NCBI RefSeq assembly: GCF_015221875.1
Contig: NZ_JACYGY010000001.1
Coordinates: forward strand, 5,868,501-5,932,500
Direction: 5' to 3'
Length of the DNA: 64,000 bases
DNA from: Dyadobacter subterraneus
Lineage (GTDB): Bacteria > Bacteroidota > Bacteroidia > Cytophagales > Spirosomataceae
Position numbers and translations under genes: made by a program. Position 1 is the first letter of the stretch, and every line of letters begins with the position of its first letter. The notes beneath the pieces are model-generated. The model was not told where the DNA came from. It did no database searches and worked only from the letters and a program-made list of their open reading frames with translations. Positions 17,319 through 27,008 of the stretch are shown piece by piece.

Positions 17319-17887
17319 GTATCGCAAAGCAGGCAAAAATAAACTGCTTGGCATAAATTCTAAATGACAATCCTGCTTAATATATCAACAAAATTTTTGG
17401 TATCATCCGGGTATTGTTTTCAACAGAGAAATCCTCCTCTATCAGCCTTGCAAAATAAGGCATATAATTACCGCTGGCAGTGTAAAAGCTGCCAGCTCCA
17501 ACCAATCCTGACACAAACGGGAACACCAATTTATTACCGCCTATATCCAGCTATGCACATACTATAACATTTTGATTTTCATTGCATATGATGAAATCAA
17601 AATGTATTTTTACGAAGATTTATATACCCTCCTTACTCAAAAAATAATGAAACCATTTTACAACTTCACTTTTGTAAATCTTTCTAAATCTTCAGGAAGA
17701 TTTTATTTATCCGGCAGCACTTTAAAAATAAAACAATTTTTCAAGTTCAGTCCATTTTCTTTCTTGCTGGCTAACTCTATTTTCCAGACAACATTTTTAT
17801 CAATACCGGATGTCAGACCTGTTGATCAATAAAATTTCATAAAGTTCTCTTTACTGTTTTTTATATCACCCCTCCAATACATCGGTT

Positions 17888-18702
17888 ATGAAATTCCTGT
17901 ATACCAGAAGTAAAATACTTCTCTTAATTTCCTGCTTTTTACTCCCTTTTTCCAGTATTTCCCAACATTTGAAGTTGCCCTCGGTCAATTTATCTGAAAA
18001 AGAAATCGAGCCAGTTTCTGATAATACAACACTTACCAAAGGTCAGATCAGGTGTTTTTCGGGTAACGGAATTCTGACAAATCTCGTTATCGACGGAGGT
18101 ACATTAGTGATTACCGGAAAAGTAAAAATTAAAAAGCTGACTGTTTTAAAAGGCAATATTCTTGTAGCCAAAAAAGCAGCTGCCACGCTCCCACCCCTTG
18201 AATTCAATGGAAACTCGTCCCTGATAAATTATGGATCAGTTACATTTACAGGAAATGTTTCATTACTGCATTCGAATAATTGTATAGCCAATAACGGGGC
18301 AGATTCAAGAATGAACTGGGGTTCCGCCCAGTTTAACTTTGGCGGCAAAAAATCCATATTTATAAATAATGGCACGACCGATATTGGAACCTTATTACTG
18401 GATTCAAAAAACGGAAAAATATTTCTGGGTGCAAATTCCCTTACCAACGTCGTAAATCTGATAAACAATTACCAAAACAGGATTTACATTCTTAAAGGTA
18501 TAGCCAAACTGAGCCAGGCAGGTTTGCCCAGCTGTCACAATCTTTGACCGACAGCCCGAACCTGATTGTTTGTCCGGGACCATACTCGGATATTCTCAAT
18601 GTTGCAGTCTCATCAGGCGGTTATGGTCATGCCAATGTGATGGAAAAGGGCTGCACTTCTTTTCCTTCCATGACAAACCCTATTTTGACTTCATATAAGT
18701 AG
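17888..18702 (+). pseudogene. Secreted protein gene, apparently frameshifted near its 3' end
   Basis: The first frame (17888-18547) encodes 219 residues with a signal peptide (hydrophobic 9-24, SIS/Q-type cleavage) and a parallel-beta-like body with NG-rich turns (GNSSLINYGSVTFTGNV, FINNGTTDIGTL). After ILKGIAKLSQAG it runs into a stop. A different frame, open from about 18517 to 18702, continues in the same style (RFAQLSQSLTDSPNLIVCPG ... GGYGHANVMEKGCTSFP). This suggests a one-base change near 18515-18525 in a gene of about 270 codons. No function is recognised; the organisation suggests an autotransporter-like or adhesin repeat fold. If the shift is a sequencing error, the gene is intact. 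Confidence 0.5.
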
Positions 18703-18786
18703 CCTTTTGGCGACAACGATTACGCTGGCTATTTGTCCGTTAAATAAGTTGAGGCTTCCATATTTTTTAATTGGATTAAAGCCTCT

Positions 18787-18794
18787 TAGTTTTG
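18787..18794 (+). promoter_or_regulatory. Candidate -7 element before the SGNH esterase
   Basis: TAGTTTTG matches TAnnTTTG, 70 bp before the esterase ATG. No -33 element at correct spacing. Confidence 0.3.
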
Positions 18795-18864
18795 TCCTAA
18801 AATTTATTATTTAGAATATTTCAGTTTTATCCTCCTCCATAATCTAAATTCAGAAATACACACT

Positions 18865-21363
18865 ATGGGAAAATTACCTCTACAAATTTTTATTTATTTA
18901 ATCCTATTTCCCGCAATTTGTACTGCGCAAGTCACAGTAACTTATCCTGCCAACCGGATTGTTTTTCAACGTGATAATTCGAACCAGGCTTCAGTGGTTA
19001 TTGCAGGCTATTTTGCAGGCTGCGCGGATCGGATCGAAGCACGTTTTGTTCCAAGAGAAACAGGGCAAGGCACAGCGGCTCCCGCTGGCGGCGGCTGGGC
19101 AACGGTTCAGGAAAATCCTCGAAGCGGTAATTTTTACGGTTCCGTGTCCGTCACCGGTGGATGGTATAAATTGGAAGTCAGGATTATCGTGGATAATGCG
19201 GTAACAGTCACAACAACAGTTGAACGTGTTGGTATAGGTGAAGTTTTTGTAGTAGCCGGCCAATCCAATGCCACGGGTGGAGATAATAACGCAAATGGTC
19301 CAGGCGCTACCGACGACCGTGTGAACAGTGTCAATTTTCAAAATTACAATGCCCAAAATTCACCATCCATTGCTCCGTATTCCGCAATCCATTTGCCTTG
19401 CCCGGAATTTGTCCACCTTGATGATATCACCAAAACGTCCCCATTTGGAAATTATGCCTGGTGCTGGGGTGCATTTGGAGATAGCCTGGTAAAAAAACTT
19501 CAGGTTCCTGTTATGATTTTTAATGCCGGCTGGTCGAGTACGGGAGTTAGAAACTGGAAAGAATCCATTCCAGTAAACGGTACAACAACCAGTGATTTTG
19601 GTTTTCAATTTCCTGCGGGACTACCGTTCGGACATATAAGAATTACACTGAATAACTACATAGCACAGCTGGGTGTACGCGCAATTCTGTGGCATCAGGG
19701 AGAAACTGATAATATGGTAAGCCGTACCCGGGAAGATTATTTATCCGATATCCGGGAGGTGATTAAGGCTACCCGGGATTTATCCGGAAAAGACAACCTG
19801 GCCTGGGTGGTATCAAGAGCCTCCCGCTTCAATGTAGATGGCGCAACCCGAACCTGGCAGCCTGTTATCGACGCGCAAAATGACGTTATTGGTTTGGGAA
19901 GCCATGGTAATGATTTAAATTATAAAATGGCTAATGTATTTCCCGGACCCGAAACGGATGCTTTCTATGATATTAATTACAGAAATAGCGATCAGGTTCA
20001 TTTTACCGGTAACGGACTTTTACATTTAGCCGGATGGTGGAGGGAGAAATTGAATGATGATTTTTTCAAAAACTCTACACCATATCCTGCTACCCCACCG
20101 CCAAATGTTTCAGTTTTAAGGACAGAAACTGCAAACGTTGTTTTCCAGGCACCAGATGGTCTGAAAACATACGACTGGATTTCGGGTAATAATTGCAATA
20201 CCAGTGTTGCAAATAGCCGCCAGTGGACAATCGGCGATGGTGACTATCAGCTAAAAGCCACAGATGCATTTAACAATGTTATTTTGTCCGCAAAAATCAG
20301 GGTCCCGCTTAGCAGTACACCTGCTTCTATTGCAGGAAATCTGGATGTTAGCCAACAAATGATCACGAACTCTGTCAACAATCTTCTTGTAAACGATTGC
20401 AAGATTATAGCTAAAATCACACCTGCTGAAAATTCCTCTATTATTAATCAAACCCTGACAGCAAAAGCGTATATAGACGGTTCCGTTCAATCCTATCAAA
20501 ATTCTCCTTACGTGCAAAGACATTTTGATATCAAATTAAGTACTACCAATAGTAATCCTCTTGCCCGGATAACATTATTTTTCACCCAAAATGACTTTGA
20601 CGCATTTAACTCCGTTAGCAGTGTCGATATTCCCAGCACTCCCTCGGATCAAAGCGGAAAAAACAATTTGCGTGTAATTCAGTTCAGCGGAACATCTTCC
20701 GGAAATACGGCTGCTCAAAATAGCTACAATGGTAACCGTACTCAGATAACACCGGCATCGGTAAACTGGAATTCGACTCTAAATAGTTGGGAAGTCAGTT
20801 TTGATATGACAAGTACAGGAGGATTTTTCCTGGGCACTACCAGCACCCCTTTACCCGTTACTTTGACATATTTTAAAGGAAATCCGAACGGCTCAACAGC
20901 GGTCCTGGACTGGGAAACTAGTGCTGAAACTAATTCAGCGTATTTTGAAGTTGAAAGGAGCACAGATGCAATTCATTTTCAGACTATTGCAAAACAATTT
21001 GCCGCCGGGAATTCAGCAACAACTGAACATTACAATCATCAGGACAATTCATTGCCGTCAGGCATCTATTATTACCGCCTGAAACAGGTTGATCTGGACG
21101 ATTCTTACCATTACAGTCGTGTTATCAGTGTAAAAATAAGTACCGAATCGTCTGTCAGAATTTTCCCAAATCCGGTTTCCGATCAACTTAGTATTCAATC
21201 TGAAATTGAAATAAACTCAGTTGAAATTATAAATTCATTTGGGATAAAATTACAATCCAACATGGTGAATAAGAATTCCTTACAGCTGGATATGAGTAAA
21301 TTTCCTTCCGGACTGTATATAATCCGGGTCAATAATGAAGGTTTGAAAATTGTCAAAAAGTAA
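18865..21363 (+). CDS. T9SS-exported SGNH esterase (sialate O-acetylesterase-like)
   Basis: 832 residues with signal peptide (cleavage near TAQ). The catalytic domain shows the SASA/SGNH motif set: GQSNATGG (nucleophile Ser at about 133), LWHQGETDN (about 275) and SDQVHFTGNG (Asp-x-x-His at about 375). Enzymes of this type remove O-acetyl groups from sialic acids or other acetylated sugars and polysaccharides. Linker Ig-like domains follow. An LDWETSAETNSAYFEVERSTD fibronectin-like region and a type IX sorting domain (IFPNPVSDQLSIQ ... FPSGLYIIRVNNEG) place it on the cell surface or in the medium. The substrate is inferred only at family level. Confidence 0.87.
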   Translation: MGKLPLQIFIYLILFPAICTAQVTVTYPANRIVFQRDNSNQASVVIAGYFAGCADRIEARFVPRETGQGTAAPAGGGWATVQENPRSGNFYGSVSVTGGWYKLEVRIIVDNAVTVTTTVERVGIGEVFVVAGQSNATGGDNNANGPGATDDRVNSVNFQNYNAQNSPSIAPYSAIHLPCPEFVHLDDITKTSPFGNYAWCWGAFGDSLVKKLQVPVMIFNAGWSSTGVRNWKESIPVNGTTTSDFGFQFPAGLPFGHIRITLNNYIAQLGVRAILWHQGETDNMVSRTREDYLSDIREVIKATRDLSGKDNLAWVVSRASRFNVDGATRTWQPVIDAQNDVIGLGSHGNDLNYKMANVFPGPETDAFYDINYRNSDQVHFTGNGLLHLAGWWREKLNDDFFKNSTPYPATPPPNVSVLRTETANVVFQAPDGLKTYDWISGNNCNTSVANSRQWTIGDGDYQLKATDAFNNVILSAKIRVPLSSTPASIAGNLDVSQQMITNSVNNLLVNDCKIIAKITPAENSSIINQTLTAKAYIDGSVQSYQNSPYVQRHFDIKLSTTNSNPLARITLFFTQNDFDAFNSVSSVDIPSTPSDQSGKNNLRVIQFSGTSSGNTAAQNSYNGNRTQITPASVNWNSTLNSWEVSFDMTSTGGFFLGTTSTPLPVTLTYFKGNPNGSTAVLDWETSAETNSAYFEVERSTDAIHFQTIAKQFAAGNSATTEHYNHQDNSLPSGIYYYRLKQVDLDDSYHYSRVISVKISTESSVRIFPNPVSDQLSIQSEIEINSVEIINSFGIKLQSNMVNKNSLQLDMSKFPSGLYIIRVNNEGLKIVKK

Positions 21364-21666
21364 GTAACAATCTGGTACATATCTGGTTACTTAAATTATT
21401 GGAAAATAAAAAATGTTGCCGAATTCGTTCTGGCAACATTTTTTATTTATTGATTGAATAAAATATACCATCTCCCATTAAGCTCAAATAATAGTACGAA
21501 GCAAGGTTTTTATTGATCGATAATAAGAACTTTTACATTTTAGATCAATTTATTTTTTCAATTGGCTTATTTTGGAAACAATTATTACAAGCACTATTGT
21601 TCATTAAAGAGATTTTGGATTTTTCCGGGCTGATGGGCCTAATGAACTATAATTCTTTCTTACACA
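21364..21666. other. Intergenic region, terminator plus upstream region of mqo
   Basis: 303 bp. The terminator at 21408-21444 ends the esterase gene. The remainder is AT-rich; a short open frame in it has no coding character. No promoter of the standard form could be placed with confidence. Confidence 0.5.
21408..21444 (+). terminator. Intrinsic terminator after the SGNH esterase
   Basis: A perfect 13-bp stem (21408-21420 with 21432-21444), with core ATGTTGCC/GGCAACAT, flanked by A and T runs. Confidence 0.85.
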
Positions 21667-23196
21667 ATGCGTACCAAAAAGTCTATAAAATCAATTACTC
21701 CCGATGTCGTTCTGATTGGAGCTGGTATCATGAGTGCAACGCTTGGGATTTTGCTTAAAAAGTTAAATCCAGCTTTTACAATCTCTATTTTTGAGAGACT
21801 GGACAGGGTAACTGCTGAAAGTTCTGATGCATGGAACAATGCCGGAACCGGACATTCTGCTTTTTGTGAATTGAATTATACACCGCAAAAAGAAGATGGC
21901 TCCGTGGCTATCGACAAGGCAATCAAAATTGCCGAGTCTTTTGAAGTGTCAAAGGAATTCTGGTCGTATCTGGTAGAAAATAAAATTGCCGAAGCACCGG
22001 AAGAATTTATTCGTCACATTCCTCATATGAGTTTTGTTTGGGGCGAGGATAATGTAGATTATCTTAAAAAAAGATATGAAGCACTGACAAAACATCATTT
22101 GTTTCAGGGAATGAAATTTTCTGACAATTCCACTGAAATAGAAAGCTGGGTACCGCTAATTATGGACGGAAGAGATCCGAATGAGGCAGTTGCAGCTACA
22201 CGAATGGATCTTGGTACTGACGTAAATTTTGGTGCTTTAACCAGGACAATATTCAATTATCTGGAAACGCAGGACGGTGTTAATCTTTACCTGAATCATG
22301 AAGTTGAAGATTTTAAACATGAGTCAGACGGTTCATGGACAATTGCTGTTAAAGATCTATCAACTCGTAAATCTCAGAAATTACGTACGCCTTTCGTATT
22401 TATCGGAGCAGGTGGCGGTTCGTTGCCACTTTTAGAAAAATCTGGTATACCGGAAGGAAAAGGATTTGGTGGGTTTCCGGTAAGCGGTCAATGGCTGGTT
22501 TGTAATAATCCTGAGATCATAGAACGTCATCAGGCAAAAGTTTACGGAAAAGCAGCGGTTGGTTCTCCGCCGATGTCTGTTCCACACTTGGATACGCGTG
22601 TTATCGATGGAAAAAAAGCTTTGTTGTTTGGTCCATACGCTGGGTTTTCAACGAAATTCCTGAAAAACGGATCTTATCTGGATCTTCCCCGTTCAATCAA
22701 ATTTAATAATATCAAGCCAATGCTGGCTGCTGGTATACATAATATTCCGTTGACAAAATATCTGATCGATCAGGTAAGACAGTCACCAGAGGACAGACTT
22801 GCGGCGTTAAGAGATTATATGCCTCAGGCACGTATGGAAGACTGGGAATTGGAAAAGGCCGGTCAGCGTGTGCAGGTAATCAAAAAAGACAAAAAAGAAG
22901 GTGGCGTTCTTGAATTTGGAACAGAAATGGTGACCGCAGCTGATGGATCATTGGCAGCTTTGCTTGGTGCTTCTCCAGGTGCTTCTACTTCGGTTTCTAT
23001 AATGCTTGAACTGATTCAGCGCTGCTTTAAAGATCAGGCTGCCACTCCGGAATGGAAAGAACAGCTTCAAAAACTGATTCCTTCTTTTGGAAATTCATTA
23101 GCGAAGGATGCGAAACTTGCAGCAAAAACCCGCGACCGGACAACGCAGGTTTTGAAACTTAGTGCTTCGAAAAAAGCGCAGGAAATTCTGGCATAA
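21667..23196 (+). CDS. mqo: Malate:quinone oxidoreductase
   Basis: 509 residues, the usual length of the family. The FAD-binding motif VVLIGAGIMSATLG is at about 14-25. The NAGTGHSAFCELNYTP, DLGTDVNFGALTR, GAGGGSLPLLEKSGIPEGKGFGGFPVSG and LLGASPGASTSVSIMLEL blocks are characteristic of Mqo. The enzyme oxidises malate to oxaloacetate and passes electrons to quinone at the inner face of the cytoplasmic membrane, replacing or supplementing NAD-dependent malate dehydrogenase. It is a single-gene unit: a terminator precedes it, and a strong bidirectional terminator separates it from the convergent histidine kinase. Confidence 0.96.
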   Translation: MRTKKSIKSITPDVVLIGAGIMSATLGILLKKLNPAFTISIFERLDRVTAESSDAWNNAGTGHSAFCELNYTPQKEDGSVAIDKAIKIAESFEVSKEFWSYLVENKIAEAPEEFIRHIPHMSFVWGEDNVDYLKKRYEALTKHHLFQGMKFSDNSTEIESWVPLIMDGRDPNEAVAATRMDLGTDVNFGALTRTIFNYLETQDGVNLYLNHEVEDFKHESDGSWTIAVKDLSTRKSQKLRTPFVFIGAGGGSLPLLEKSGIPEGKGFGGFPVSGQWLVCNNPEIIERHQAKVYGKAAVGSPPMSVPHLDTRVIDGKKALLFGPYAGFSTKFLKNGSYLDLPRSIKFNNIKPMLAAGIHNIPLTKYLIDQVRQSPEDRLAALRDYMPQARMEDWELEKAGQRVQVIKKDKKEGGVLEFGTEMVTAADGSLAALLGASPGASTSVSIMLELIQRCFKDQAATPEWKEQLQKLIPSFGNSLAKDAKLAAKTRDRTTQVLKLSASKKAQEILA

Positions 23197-23215
23197 CCAA
23201 GGTCAATGTTTATAT

Positions 23216-23255
23216 AAAAGAAAAAGCGGATTGTGAATAATCCGCTTTTTCTTTT
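23216..23255. terminator. Bidirectional terminator between mqo and the TPR histidine kinase
   Basis: A perfect 17-bp stem (23216-23232 with 23239-23255), loop GTGAAT, with A-rich and T-rich outer ends, so it works for both convergent genes. Confidence 0.9.
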
Positions 23256-23271
23256 TGTAGTGTCAAAGGAT

Positions 23272-25401
23272 TTAAATAGCAAGAGACGGAGACAAGGCGA
23301 AAGCCGATTTTTCTTTGGCCGCCGGCAGTTCCAGATAGAAAGTTGTTCCTTTATTGACATCACTCTCAAACCATATTTTACCGCCGTGGGCTTCTACAAT
23401 TTGTTTTGATATAGAAAGTCCAAGCCCGAAAGGCTGCTCTCCGGAAGTTCCCTTTCTTTTAGCATCTGTAAAGGCATCAAAAATCTTGCCTTTCAATTCA
23501 TCAGGAATTCCTATTCCGTGATCTTCAACGGACAACTCCATTTTCTGATCCTTGTCAGATAATTTTACATTAATGACAGATCCTGGCGGGCTAAATTTTA
23601 TAGCATTAACAATCAAATTACTTAAAACACGCCATATTTTTTCCTTATCAGCCAAAACTACAATATCAGCTCCTATTTCCAGATTTACCTTCTGATCTTT
23701 TTCATCTGCCTTAAACTTCAATTGCTCGATGCAATCCCGAAGGAGAGTTTGCATATCTACAACATCTTTTTTCATTTCCTCCGGACGATAATTAAAATTG
23801 GCTGCCAGCAAATCATTAATCATTTCAATAGATTGCAGACTTGATGTTTTCATCAGTTTGGCAAACTCCATGTGCTCTTCTGAAAAGTTAACCTCTTCAA
23901 GTAAAAGTGAAGCTATGGAAGAAATTGCTCCCAACGGATTTCTTAGATCATGCGCAACTACTTTCAAAATCCTGTCTTTATCTTTATTACTTTGCCGCAG
24001 ATCATCAAGTGTCTGTTCCAGTTGTTTATTTTGAAACGTAATTTGTTTATTCAGATTTGTGAGTGCAGCCACGTTCAATTTAGAGCTTTTCCAGTTTTGT
24101 AAAAGCAGCAGCAAGATCGAGATCGCCATCAGTGAAAAGAGCAGCGTGACGTACAAGTAATTCTTTTTCAGATCATTTTCCTTGCTCAACAGGATATAAT
24201 TATTCTGCTGTTCAAGATTTTGAAATTCTCTGTCTACGTCCGCGCTAACAAGGTTTATATTCTCGCGATCCAGAGAATCTTTCAAAACCTTGTATTGCTG
24301 CAAGGAAATATAAGCATCTTCCAGTCTACCGATTTTATCATAATATTTCCAATTCAGCTTATTAAGCTCAGTTTCAGCGTACAAATTACTATTTGAGTCC
24401 AGCGAAGCTCTTAACTGATCAGCAATTTTACGTGTTTCTTCCAGGCGATTGCCTTCAAAATATAATTCGCCCAGCTTAGTCATGGAAAGCTGAGCATCCT
24501 GAATATCAAATCCCCTCTTCCGGTTTGTAGCAATACTTTTCTTTAATAAACTTTCAGCGGCAAGTGTATCACCTTTTTTGTAATATTCCCCTGCCCGATT
24601 ACCAAAAACCACAGCCTGGGCCATATCAATATAATCCTTCCGCTCAGGAAACTTTTTTCCCTCGTCACGCAAAAAAGTCAGTGCTTTATTACTGTAAAAA
24701 AGGGAGCTGTCGGTCATGTTATACTTGCTGTAACTTAATGCTATGTTGGCAAGTAATTCCTGGCGGGAAGCGAAATTCTTGAAATCTGCGGTACAATATC
24801 CCACATCTTCAAAACACTGTTTAAAGTTGCTCACAGCTTCTGAAAATTTCCCCTGCTTGTAACTTACCATGCCGAGCCTATAACTATACTCGCTTACCGC
24901 ACACGGGTCCATGATTGTTTGGGCAATTGCTTTGCCACGGTAATAAAACTGGTAGGCGTCATTATAATGTTTAATATCAAAAAGCAAATCACCTTTTTGA
25001 AACAACGCGGTGGAATACTCACGTTTATATCGTTTTTTTAAATCCTCGGTAGAAAGTATAAGAAATATACTGTCAAACTGGGCAATACCTTTATAATTCT
25101 CACCTGTTTTCTGATAGTACTCCCGACCTTTAAAGCTAAATTTTTGGATCTCGTCGCCAATGCCCGGGTCTCGAATAACATTGTAAGCAGAATCAAAAAA
25201 TGCGAGCGCCTTTTCCTTTTCTACCCTATCCATCATACGTTTTGCCTGCTCACGAATATTATCTACATAGGCGGTATGATCTGCTTTTTGCAAATCTGAG
25301 TTTTCACATGAGAAAAAACAAAATAATAGTACCGCAAAAGGAATACTGATACCTCTCCTTTTAATCGCCAGGAAAAATGTGAAGAGGTAAAATTTTATCA
25401 T
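23272..25401 (-). CDS. TPR-containing sensor histidine kinase, orphan lipoprotein-type
   Basis: 709 residues from the ATG at 25401. An ATG ten codons upstream is possible but gives a less natural signal sequence. The N-terminus is hydrophobic and ends in LLFCFFSCEN, a lipobox-like site, so the sensor part may be lipid-anchored or an uncleaved anchor. Residues 60-400 form TPR-like helical repeats. A membrane helix (YLYVTLLFSLMAISILLLLL) and a coiled coil follow. The kinase core has the H-box VVAHDLRNPLGA, N-box LSNLIVNAIKFSPPG and glycine boxes DHGIGIP and GLGLSISKQIVEAHGG. No response regulator is adjacent, so its partner lies elsewhere. Periplasmic TPR sensing is typical for Bacteroidota kinases. 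Confidence 0.9.
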   Translation of the reverse strand: MIKFYLFTFFLAIKRRGISIPFAVLLFCFFSCENSDLQKADHTAYVDNIREQAKRMMDRVEKEKALAFFDSAYNVIRDPGIGDEIQKFSFKGREYYQKTGENYKGIAQFDSIFLILSTEDLKKRYKREYSTALFQKGDLLFDIKHYNDAYQFYYRGKAIAQTIMDPCAVSEYSYRLGMVSYKQGKFSEAVSNFKQCFEDVGYCTADFKNFASRQELLANIALSYSKYNMTDSSLFYSNKALTFLRDEGKKFPERKDYIDMAQAVVFGNRAGEYYKKGDTLAAESLLKKSIATNRKRGFDIQDAQLSMTKLGELYFEGNRLEETRKIADQLRASLDSNSNLYAETELNKLNWKYYDKIGRLEDAYISLQQYKVLKDSLDRENINLVSADVDREFQNLEQQNNYILLSKENDLKKNYLYVTLLFSLMAISILLLLLQNWKSSKLNVAALTNLNKQITFQNKQLEQTLDDLRQSNKDKDRILKVVAHDLRNPLGAISSIASLLLEEVNFSEEHMEFAKLMKTSSLQSIEMINDLLAANFNYRPEEMKKDVVDMQTLLRDCIEQLKFKADEKDQKVNLEIGADIVVLADKEKIWRVLSNLIVNAIKFSPPGSVINVKLSDKDQKMELSVEDHGIGIPDELKGKIFDAFTDAKRKGTSGEQPFGLGLSISKQIVEAHGGKIWFESDVNKGTTFYLELPAAKEKSAFALSPSLAI

Positions 25402-25573
25402 TTTGTAACGTTGACTGTGAGCTCTTTGCAAAAAAATGTGCTTTAATTCAGGAACGTTAAAATTACTTTATAAAAGGTATATTAAAAAGTTCTGGCTGGA
25501 ATTTAAGCAACAAGTCTGGTATTTGCATTAGGTACCTACTATGTCCGTTAAAATGAATGGCTGACCGCCAGTG

Positions 25574-26494
25574 TCATTTATACAATTCCATTTTCACATG
25601 TTCAATATTTTGTTCAACAAACAAATCACCAAACTTCGAAAATCCATTCTTCTCATAAAATTTGGCCGCCCTTACCTGCGCATGAAGATAGGCCCTCGCG
25701 CCTTCCGGCAAGTCCGATAACAAAGCCTGCACCAACGCTCCACCAACTCCTGTTCCGCGATAAGCGTTCAGCACTGCAAAACGTTCAAGTTTGTATCCAT
25801 TCTCCGTTTTTCGCCATCTTGCAGTTCCGGCGGGCAAGTCATTTACCTTTGCCAGATAATGCGTGGCTGCATCATTTCCATCTTCTTCCGCTGTTGCATC
25901 CACATTTTGATCAATAACAAAAACCTGGCGACGGATAGCAAATGCCATTTTCAGGTCCTCCGGATTTATTATTTGTGAAACTTCAATTTTATTTTCTACC
26001 GCTTTTCCGTCTTTGTTATTTTCCATAATAGTAAGTGCTCTTTCCAAAAAACTTTTCTTTTTAAACGCAGCTTCAACCTCATTAATAGCCAGCATAATAT
26101 TATTCTGAGTATCTGTCAATTCGGTCATGGCGGCAACCATAATTTCCCAAACCGGTTTCATTTTACCAATCAATTCCTCTGCTTTTGGCGTTAGTGAAAT
26201 CAGTCTTCTGCGATCATCTGTTTTGTCTTTTGTAGAAATAATCAATTTTTCCTTTTCCAGTTCTTTCAATAAGCTGATCGTAGACGGATGCGCATAACCG
26301 ATTTCAGCAGCAAGTTCACCGATACTAAGCGCGCTTTTTTGTTGTAAAGTATATATAACCGGAAACCATTTTGGCTCAAATTCAATACCGTTTTCTTTAT
26401 AGATCTGTAATCCGTCTTTTCTAAAACGATCACTAATTCGCTGCAAACGGGTAGAAATCGCCAGAATTCCGGATTGATCGATAATGTTTATCAT
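25574..26494 (-). CDS. MarR regulator fused to a GNAT acetyltransferase
   Basis: 306 residues with two domains. Residues 1-150 are a MarR-type winged helix (SIGELAAEIGYAHPSTISLLKELEKEKLIISTKDKTDDRRRLISLT with the conserved DDRRR wing). Residues 165-306 are a GNAT acetyltransferase (YKLERFAVLNAYRGTGVGGALVQALL with the acetyl-CoA loop RGTGVG, then YEKNGF). A fused MarR-GNAT protein could couple acetylation of a small molecule with its own repression. It overlaps the preceding GNAT gene by 4 bp (ATGA), so the pair is translated together. A perfect palindrome in the operon promoter is the probable self-operator. Substrate unknown. Confidence 0.9.
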   Translation of the reverse strand: MINIIDQSGILAISTRLQRISDRFRKDGLQIYKENGIEFEPKWFPVIYTLQQKSALSIGELAAEIGYAHPSTISLLKELEKEKLIISTKDKTDDRRRLISLTPKAEELIGKMKPVWEIMVAAMTELTDTQNNIMLAINEVEAAFKKKSFLERALTIMENNKDGKAVENKIEVSQIINPEDLKMAFAIRRQVFVIDQNVDATAEEDGNDAATHYLAKVNDLPAGTARWRKTENGYKLERFAVLNAYRGTGVGGALVQALLSDLPEGARAYLHAQVRAAKFYEKNGFSKFGDLFVEQNIEHVKMELYK

Positions 26495-26991
26495 AATGTT
26501 GAAATCTCCAAGTGATAAAAAACATTGTCGGCAGACATGATTGGAAAAGTTGCAGGCAAGTCCTTCTTTTCAATTTTCACAAAATTATTTCTCTCATAAA
26601 AACGAATTGCCGCCTTCAATATATCAACCGTTCCCAGATAAAGATCTGTAATATTTTCTGACTTGCAGTATTCGATCAGATTTTCAAGCAATTGCTGCGC
26701 CAATCCAAATTCTTTCCCCCGAAAATCTTTATTTACAAACATTTTCCGGATCACGCCCTGTCCATTTCCAATGCCGATCAAAGCGATCGTACCAATCACT
26801 TTTTCATCATGAAATGCTCCCCAGAAATTACCACCGGTAGCGTGATAATTGCTTTCAATATCCAGCAGATCCGGCTGGTCTTTCAGTGTGATCGGAACGC
26901 CAAATTCAATTTGTTGAATCGGAAGAATTAAATCGATAACCTGTGCAGAATGTGAATTACCGATCAGGGAAATTTGAAGTTGATTTGTCAT
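26491..26991 (-). CDS. GNAT family N-acetyltransferase
   Basis: 166 residues with the GNAT fold: a beta-strand ending VIRKMFV, then the acetyl-CoA pyrophosphate loop DFRGKEFGLAQQLL (an R/Q-x-x-G-x-G/A variant), and the late motif AAIRFYERNNFVKI. It is the first gene of a two-gene operon whose second gene is a MarR-GNAT fusion. The pair looks like a self-regulated resistance or metabolite-modification unit. The acceptor (amino acid, aminoglycoside or other amine) cannot be told. Confidence 0.87.
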   Translation of the reverse strand: MTNQLQISLIGNSHSAQVIDLILPIQQIEFGVPITLKDQPDLLDIESNYHATGGNFWGAFHDEKVIGTIALIGIGNGQGVIRKMFVNKDFRGKEFGLAQQLLENLIEYCKSENITDLYLGTVDILKAAIRFYERNNFVKIEKKDLPATFPIMSADNVFYHLEISTL

Positions 26992-27008
26992 AATAGTTAA
27001 TTTACATA

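Larger units (their letters stand above)
17196..17887. other. Long intergenic region with palindromes and a right-facing promoter
   Basis: 692 bp between the divergent kinase operon and the 17888 gene. It holds an AATCCCCC-N5-GGGTGATT palindrome (17269-17289), a promoter (17288-17318), a perfect stem GCTGGCAG/CTGCCAGC (17473-17496), and an imperfect palindrome around ATTTTGATTT...AAATCAAAAT (17569-17603). Two short open frames (67 and 86 codons) have no coding character that I recognise. A long 5' leader or small RNA is possible. Confidence 0.45.

Noticed and set aside
17364..17832. Two short plus-strand frames upstream of the 17888 gene
   Set aside because: No domain, start context or codon pattern that sets them apart from chance frames in AT-rich DNA.
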